From assembly GCF_000002235.5 (NCBI RefSeq), contig NW_022145604.1:29919857-29983856 (forward strand): a DNA stretch of 64,000 nucleotides, given 5' to 3'. Of the stretch, positions 43,497 through 52,647 are shown piece after piece. Within the stretch, counting starts at the first letter, position 1; each line of letters starts with the position of its first letter. The notes beneath the pieces were generated by a model. That model was not told the origin of the DNA. It did not search any database and saw only the letters and a program-made list of their open reading frames with translations. Made by a program: the position numbers and the translations under genes. The stretch comes from Strongylocentrotus purpuratus. Its lineage: Eukaryota; Echinodermata; Echinoidea; Camarodonta; Strongylocentrotidae.

Positions 43497-46400
43497 GTAA
43501 GTATATTGTCATAGAATAGTTGTAAGAATGATGGTGAAGATGATACTTGCACCCCCCCCCCCCTTATTATTCAATCCACCTCTTATCTTCTCTTATGATG
43601 CCAGTAAAGATATTGTCTTGAAATAGTTGTAAGAATGACGATGATGGTGATGATGATGGTACTTGCACCCCCACTATTCAATTCACCACTCTCTCTCATC
43701 TTCTCTTATGATGGCAGTAAAGAAATTGTCTTGAACTACATGTAGTTGTAATACTGACGATGATGGTGATGGTGATGGTGATAATGCTTGGATACCAGTT
43801 TTGGACTTTCCCTTCAAGAGTGATTTTTTTAAACTATCTGTAAACTTGACTGTGGTCGGTCTGTCAATCTCAGAGGAATTTCTAGCCCGTAGCCAGCTGA
43901 TAAGGATTTATATACCAGGCCCAGGGTTTGGTAACCAGAGTCCAGTCTAGCCCACAAGTCATAAATATATGACATCCGATATTAGGCTCCCTGGGTGACC
44001 ATCAATGCCGCTCTGAAAACGTTAGAGGATTGCGAATTAGTTTGACAAGAATGGTGGCCCCATTCGTGTTTTGCTCTTGTGCTTCACTCTTGTGCTTCTA
44101 AGTTCTATGAGTAAAACCTCATTGTGAATGGGGTCAGAGACAGTTCCTATTTTTATCTCCTATCAGTGATGGAGTCTGATATTTTGTTTTTTCACAAAAC
44201 TCAATACATGACTAGCTCACTGATGGATGCAGTTCTTAAAATGTGAGAGGATTGCTATTTGGTTTGAGAAGAAATTAGTGTCCCATTCGTGATTCACCCT
44301 TTTGCTTCACTGAATAAAACCTCAATGTGAAGGGGTCATAGAACGTCGTTAATTTATCTCCTATCAATTATGGAGTCAGTAATAAATCCATGTTCCTTCA
44401 CAAAACTCCCTGGCTCATTGATGAATGCTGCTCTGAAAACGTTAAAGGATTGTAAATCAGTTAGAGAAGAGATTTGGGATCTGTTCACATTTTCATTCAT
44501 GCTTTTAAATCATGTGAAAGGGATCAAAGACGTTCAGTCTTTATCTGCTAAGACTATAGCATGAATGCATGCATGAGAGTATGTGGGGAATGCAACTGAG
44601 AAGAGATAGTGGTCCCATTCACATTGTACCCTTGTAGTTGCTTGGATTATAAGAAAAAGAAAACTAAAGTTGAAATAAAGTCAAAGACATTCAAGGTTTA
44701 TCTCTTAACCCAACCACTCCAGGTAGAGGACCATGAAATGATAGGGTCCTATTGTGTACAATTAAATTCAAGAAGATTCAAAGATTCTGGACGAAATTCA
44801 AGAAGAATTCTCAGTGTAAATAGGGTCTCTGACATCCGATATTTATGTTACTATCTTGATACATAGGTGTCCATGAATGCTGGTCTGAGAATTTTGAGGA
44901 GCATGAACAGGTTTAAGAATGATGAGGTGTAGCTACAACTGTAGGTCTCTTTCACATTTTATAATTTTGCTTGTATGGCCGGACTTTATTAGATAAACTC
45001 CCAGTGTACATCTGATTTACATATTCTGTAGCCCCCTTTTTTACTTTGAAGGATGGGCGTGAGGATGAGGGGATGTGTGGCTCTTCAGAGATCCCTTCTA
45101 ATTTCCTGCCTGTAATGATCAGTTTGATGAGATATCGAGACCTTTGAATAGGGGATTGTTTTGGTGTGTAAAGATCAAATGTGATGCTATACTCGAATGC
45201 TTCACGAATGCTCATTCATGTTATAAAAATTATCCTTTGGCACCTTACAAATTGCATAGAGTAAATTTAAGGTGCAACTACATTTTTTGTGTGATTTTTT
45301 AATTTCTCAGTTGCCAAGCATATAGGGCAAGATTTATGAAAATGAATGTACTTTGAAAATTACCACTTCTCACAGGATATGTAAGGCTTCAAAGCTAGTG
45401 TCCTTTTTTAATTGTTAGGGGTATGAGGAACATTGTATAAATATCTACCCCTTCCCATTAAAAAGCACACACATAAATTGATGATAATAATAATAATATT
45501 ATTTATTACCTTAAAGTTACCTTTAATATTTAAACTAGGCATAATTAAGACCATAAGTACCTTTGACTTCTTAATAAAAACAATACAAAGGTACAGAGAA
45601 AGAGATCAATCGTTTTAATTAAAAAAATTAAGCTTAGCCAGAGGGCAAAGTGTGCATAAACGTATAAATGTACCGTAGTTAAGTTCAAAGATTTTTTTTC
45701 TTCAGGGTCAGCACAAACGCATCCATACCCCCAGCCCTAGCACCATTGATCTGTACATCACCAGAGAAGGCATCCATGTAGGGCCTAATGGCATAGCCTT
45801 TATATGGTTTATAGAAGCAAAGCTGAAAAAATAGTTTACTTATCTCGGTGGATTACCTACTAGCCCGGCAGAGAAGGTTCTGTGCAGTACTAGCAGTCCT
45901 ATCTCTGGTCTGTATATTAGTATATCTGTCACCTAATGCATTAACACTGAGCCTGAAAAGCTGATGAAATTCATGTAACAGCTAGACTAACTGACCGCTT
46001 ATTATTTCCATGATTTTTACAAAGGTTTGTCCCATTTCCTATCTCGCTTCTGATGAGAATATATGCATGCTTTAATAATGATGGAAAGGACTGTCCCGCT
46101 AGAAACAGACAAATTATCATTTTGTGTTGGAAGAAAAGTCTTCCTTACAATACCGGTAATCTTATTTTACCATTGTAAGAAATACCCTAAAAGACTGGAA
46201 TATGTACAACCCGTACATTGTAGCTAGCTTAGACATTCCGGGATACTGGTGAATGTCCTGATCCGTAGAGGAGAACGGTGGATATTGGGGAAGAGATTTT
46301 TTTTAAAACTGATCATGAAATGTGAGAAGAGAATGAAAATATCCCATCCTTCCTCCTTCGTTCATCACCTCTGGCTGACGTAAAACAGTAGAGGAATGTC

Positions 46401-49400
46401 AGGTACAATTTTCTTTGGACTGAGTGATAGGATGACTGATCTAGTCCTCCGTATGTAAATTCAGTAATACATGTACATGTACCTTCTTAGGCTTTAACCA
46501 AGTACCCCTACCATCTGAAATGTTTACTAAATTGAGGAGTGGTCTGGATTTGCGATATATTTCATGCTGCATCATAATTACTTCACATTCATCACAAAAA
46601 GAACTTTTTGGAATAGGGAAATTTCATGTTGAACATATCTTCCTGCCTTTGAAGTACCTCCTGTTACTAAAGTGTACTTCTTGACTTTAGGAATCGTATT
46701 TCCCTCTTTTTGTATTACTTTGTCTGAAAACAAAACAGAGGCCTCCCCCCCCCCCCTCCCTCCCTCCTCATTTCCTTTTTATTTGGTGAAGAGGAGGGGG
46801 AGGGGTGAATTCAACCTAGAACTATAGAAGTAGAAATCTAAGCAAGGGGTTCATAACATGACCCACTTCTACCCTTTCATGCCCTAAACTAAAGGAGACT
46901 AAAATTCTACCTTTCCCAGGTGATCCCTAGATCTTGAGACCCTAAGCCATCAAGGTTATGACATTGCTTGTATTTTTTTTAAAGCCCCCATCCCATGGGA
47001 AAATCAATTGAACATATATTTAAGTTTTGAGTCAACAAAATGACTCTTTCCAAAGTCAGAACATGTTCCTTCTCATCTGCAAAGAGATAGGTATACATGT
47101 ACAGTACGTGTACATTGTTACATGTACATATACATGTAGCCCCTAAACCTCCTAAATTCCTTTTAAAGCCTGTCTGTACTAGTTTGGCCAGGGGAGATTA
47201 GACCACCCAGTGTGGTCACTGACAGGTGGTTATCTCATCAACTCAGCTCTCAATTAACATAAGAAAAAGAAGATCATTGGGGACCAACAGGCACCGCTTA
47301 GGTATTGTTTTATATCTAAAGGGAGCAGGTAGTGCAGTGGGGCTTTAAGTTGGGTATAGGAGGGTAGATGGAAGTACAATTTATTCGTTTAAGAGAGGGG
47401 TAGGCCCTATGTGTACATGTTGGACTCTTTTCTTCCAATTTTATCCACCATGGACATACATGTACATGTATATGGTAAGGCTGACTGAAGGAGACTATAA
47501 AGTTCCCTTTTGAAGCTCACCTCTACCAAGGAGATCCCTAGATCTTACCCCATCAAGGTCAAGACATTGGTTGTGTTTCACACTCCCTTAGACACCAGAT
47601 GGTGTGATCTAACATGACCGCCATCTGTCATCGGTGGATTAACAAATCTTCCAGGCTAAAATGTGCTCCTAACCCTCCTCCTCCTTCTCCTCCTCCTCGC
47701 CCAACCCGCATACAGCTTGTTTGGAGTGACCCAACCTCTATCAAAATACAGGGATGTTGTGTGATGGAGGTTCTTCCTCTCGTGCTCTAACCATGGAGTT
47801 TGGTAACTCTCCCCCTGTCCACACACAACATTTTCCGTGACTAATCATGATTAGCTATACCGTTTCGCGATAGTTTTACGACCAAAATTGTAGGTGTGGA
47901 CGCTCACTAACGATACGTCGTATAACGAAACTAGTCTAACGAAACGCAGGTTTGGGCATCGTTTCGAACTGAAACTCAATAAAGAATCACGCCTAATCAC
48001 GGAAATGTTGTGTGTGGACAGGGGGACCCCCTGGGGGAGTGTAACTAGTGTAACTAACTGGGCGGGGCTTAACGTGACCTCGAGCGAAATGAGACCAGAC
48101 CTCTTATCACTATCGCGAAACTCTATAAAGAATCACGGAAAATGTTGTGTGTGGACAGGGGGCATTTTATACGATGATTCTTTAGTGACGATGTTTCTTG
48201 TGTGTGGACATCCTGGAATTTATACGATGATTCTTTATACGACGTATCGTTATAGAGTTTCGCGATAAATTGTTTTGTGTGTGGACACGCTGTAAATGTT
48301 CTAACACACCTCTGAAATTGATAGTCAGGCATTTTGATGTCTAGCTCTCTAGATGGAATAACAGTGTGTGACTTTCACTATCAGGAAAGTACAAGGGAAA
48401 CTTAAGATGTACAATCATTGCACATTATCTTTGAAATAAGAAAAGTTTAGGCTGTGGTTATTGTTCAATTTACACCCCTCCCCCTCAAAAAAAAATAAAA
48501 ATGGGACAATTGAGTAAAGTGTTTTGTAGTAGGGTTACCCACTTCCACATAAATAGAATTCTCTGAAAATGTTGCAATTTTAGGGCAATCTATTTGAAGA
48601 ATTAATGAATTATTCACAGAAGATATAAGGTTCATATCAAGGTTGAATTGATATAAAAAAATTGCTGACAAAATTCTGATGCCTGTGGTTGCTTAAAACC
48701 AAGAACCCTCAAACGGAAGCATGTAGACATCCATGTTTGACTAGTAGTAGTACAATATTTGTCTTGTAGAGCATTTCTCACTTCACATACATGTACATGT
48801 ACATCTTACACAAACATGGACTTTACAATCAAGATATGTATGTTTATCTGCATTCTGCCGTCATGCAAGGCACATATATGTATCTCTCTCTCTGGGAAAT
48901 GTTGACAAATTCCATCTAAATTTGGGGGTGATTGATGGGGGTAACGTGAGGTTCATGGACCATTGCTTCACCCGTGACCCTTGACCCCAGTCAAACTCCG
49001 CCCCATAACCAACGGTAACCAACCTCATCTACATATAAATGGTTCAGGGATGCATTCACATATACAGTGCGTCCCAGAAAAACGAAACCAAGAATTATTG
49101 ATGTTTTATCATAACTTAATTGTAATTATAAGTAATAAATGACACATATTTATGAAGCTTAGATCCTCTTCTTTCATTTGATGCAACTCATTATGATGCA
49201 TATTTCATGCGTGAGGGAATAAAAACGAATTTGAAGAAAGGATACCAAAAAGTCATTTGGCAAACAGTATCTGAATTTCCAAGAGAAAATCACATTTCCA
49301 GAAAGTTCATTTTCTGCTCTGTCATATGACACCTCGATCAGGAGAGGATCTAAGCTCAACAAATATGTGTCATTCATTAATTATAATTGTAATTCAGTTA

Positions 49401-52400
49401 CGATAAAACATCAATAATTCTCAGTGCAGTTTTTTCTTTGACGCTCTGTATAACCAACCTAATCTACATATAAATGGTTCAGGGATGCATTCACATTGTG
49501 CCAAATTCTTCAGCTACTTGTACATTCTTCATCAAGGAGACGTTATTTAAAAGAAACTGATTCGAGGAAAACATCAGCGTTATAGGCCTGGGTATTGATT
49601 CAAGGGGATAATGAGTAGAATAGCCTTTGAATGATGATAGATAATTACACTTGTCAATGCCACTAAAGAGCATGATTACTAAAATGATACAAATGATGGC
49701 CTTCTGTATGACATGTCTATTTTAAGCCCAATAGATTGAGAAGGATAGACTTCATTTAGACAACAATTTTACTGCCTTCATTAGCATGTTTATCAGTCTG
49801 TTAGTCTCAAATATTGATTGCTTAGTCTATTAACTATGATATTGGGATAAATGGGATTATGATTAGGTTAATGTTAGACTTCATTTTGATGATAATTTCA
49901 CTGTCTTCATTAGCATATTAATCAGTCTCTTAGTCTAAAATATTGATTTATGAGTCATTAAGACGTGATATTAGGGCATCATATTTGGTTTTAAATTCTT
50001 GTGGTTAAGTTTAAGTTTCATTTTGACAGTATTTTGACTGCTTTGATTAGCATATTAATCAGACTGCCATTCTAAAATATTGATTTATGAGTCATATCAT
50101 GAAAGAAAAAAATGGTGATTCTATGTTGTGTACACTGTAGATACTACCGGTACTTGATTTTGGCAGGGGGGGGGGGGCATGTTTGATAATGATTGGGGTT
50201 AATTTTTTTACTTCATTTGGACAATTATTGTACTGCCTTCAGTATAGCATACATGTACATGTATCAGTCAGACTATTGATTGATGAGACTTTAAAACATG
50301 ATATTGGGGGCCATGTTAGGTTACGATTGGGGTTAAAAGGGTTAAGCTATATTGATCACATGGGTCAGGTGGTATAGTCACATGGGTCTAATTAGGGTCA
50401 GGTGGTATTTCTTATGGCATGTTGGATGACAAGAGCTACCTCCATGAATTCCTGCAAACTTGTACTTAATATCAGTTTTGAAAATTCCCCGTAGATGATG
50501 AATTTGCCAACAAAATGAGATTGATATATTTCATTTCATACTTCCTAGATTACCTTTTCTGATACTTCCTAATTTTTAATCTCTCTCCTTAGTTTTTTTC
50601 ATACAAAGCAGTTCTAGGGTTAGAAAGCTCTAAAGGATAAGAAAAGCTCAGTAAAGACTATCAAAATAACAACTGATCAAAAAGTAAAGTTGTTGCAGGA
50701 AAATGTCACTCTTAAACTTGTAAATCCAAAAATAGCTTGGGTAAACCAAAAAAAAAGGTCTTTCGCATCGACTTGCACACTCTCTAGTCTCTTACTCTAC
50801 AGGTACATGAATATGAACTGATACACCATACATGATATAAACGTGAATTCCTTCTATTTTCTTCCCGAGATATTGGATACTTTTCCCCATAAATATTCAA
50901 GTCACTTTCTAAATTTATGAGTCTAGGAATAGAATGACAACCACTGCAGTTGAATTTCAAAGTTGATCTTGAAAGAATAAACCCTATGGACATGCTTCAT
51001 TGAAAGATCATACATACTGGGAGGAAGAGAGATGTTCACACAGGATTACTGTAGGTTTAAATTAAATTTCTGAAACCTCAGAAGTTATAAACAATGATCC
51101 ACTGACAACGACGAGGGGATAGGCAGTCACTTTAGTTAACTACATTAAGTGCCGTAATCTTGAAGTTAATTTCTACCGTCCGCACTCCGCAGAACTTTAG
51201 GTGAGGACCCCCCAACTGCTTGTTCTTATTTTGCTAACCTTAAGATCTGTAGTATTTTTAACTATACTTGTATACAGTTTCATAACCATGAGTGCCTGTA
51301 CAAGGTCCCTAACTATAAGATAACTTTGAACAAGTTTGAAGTTTAAAACTGTCGCCTAAACTTAAGATTAACAGACTGCTGTGTGAACCTTACCAGAGAG
51401 AGATGAATGAATTGAAGCATGAAAGGAGAAATTGATGTTACTTGAGGGAGAATGGGAGCTCTATTGAGCAGCAGTCAGTAGTAAGACGAGAGAAAGTGAC
51501 CTGTGTGAGAGGCTAGTGACTTGCAGTTCGTTGACCTCAGATGGACAGAAGGGATACAGGGAAAAAATAAACTTGTGAAAATTCAAGCTCATGTACATTA
51601 ATTCTGAGCAGGGAAAAAAATATTTAGATAATTGGGGGGGGGGGTACTTTTCAAGCTTGCTTGCATTAAAATTACACTCTTTAATTTGTTTTGTATTGAA
51701 CTCTATGCACATTTTAAAGGGGTCTTTTTTTACTTTTGGGGGCCCATGTATTTTTTTCCCTGCCCTGTCTCTGAGATTGGGAAATTATGCATTGTATAGA
51801 ACCGTGTGAAGAAATGTGGTCTTACATGGATGTGATAATGAATGAATTAAAGTAAATGAAATATTTACTTTATACAGTGTATTCATGCTCATGTGTCTAT
51901 GTAGAAATGACATGTATAAAAGTGATACTGAAGACTTCAGAGCTCAAGTACATTCATTCTTTTAATCATCTCTTCCAACTTATGTTTTCTTTTCTCTCTC
52001 TCTCTCTCATTCTTGTTGGGGCTGTCAAAAACACATTCCAATTGAAAAAGAAAAAAAAAATCTTTCATCTGTCAAAGTTGCTGTAAATAACATTATTGTC
52101 TAGTTTGATACTTATAAATATCACTTATATTTTATGTCCCCTTGCATATTATCAAAGCATGTTCATTAAGAAAGTCAGTATTCCTTGCCGCATTAAATGA
52201 AAATTCACCTGGATGTTGATATTTAATTTATCTTTTGTTTTATTTGTTTCTTTCTTGATTGCAGCGACACCTTTCCCTGATGCCATCAAGTGTTTTACAT
52301 GTGACAGCAGAAAGACCAATCAGGAGTGTAACGACAAGGCATATGATGGATTCTGCCCTCAAGGTTTGTTTCTTTTTAGGATTATCAGGACCAGTTGAAT

Positions 52401-52445
52401 TTTGATTTGAAGTAGATTTACCATCTTTATTTGACAAATCATCAC

Positions 52446-52478
<33 letters not shown>

Positions 52479-52567
52479 ATCACCATCATCATCACCATCA
52501 TCATCACCATCATCACCACCACCACCACCACCACCACCACCACCACCACCACCACCACCACCATCAC

Positions 52568-52647
<80 letters not shown>

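Noticed and set aside
47894..48268. 124-codon plus-strand frame
   Set aside because: Lies wholly within inverted-repeat transposon sequence and is made of repeated CGATGATTC-type motifs.
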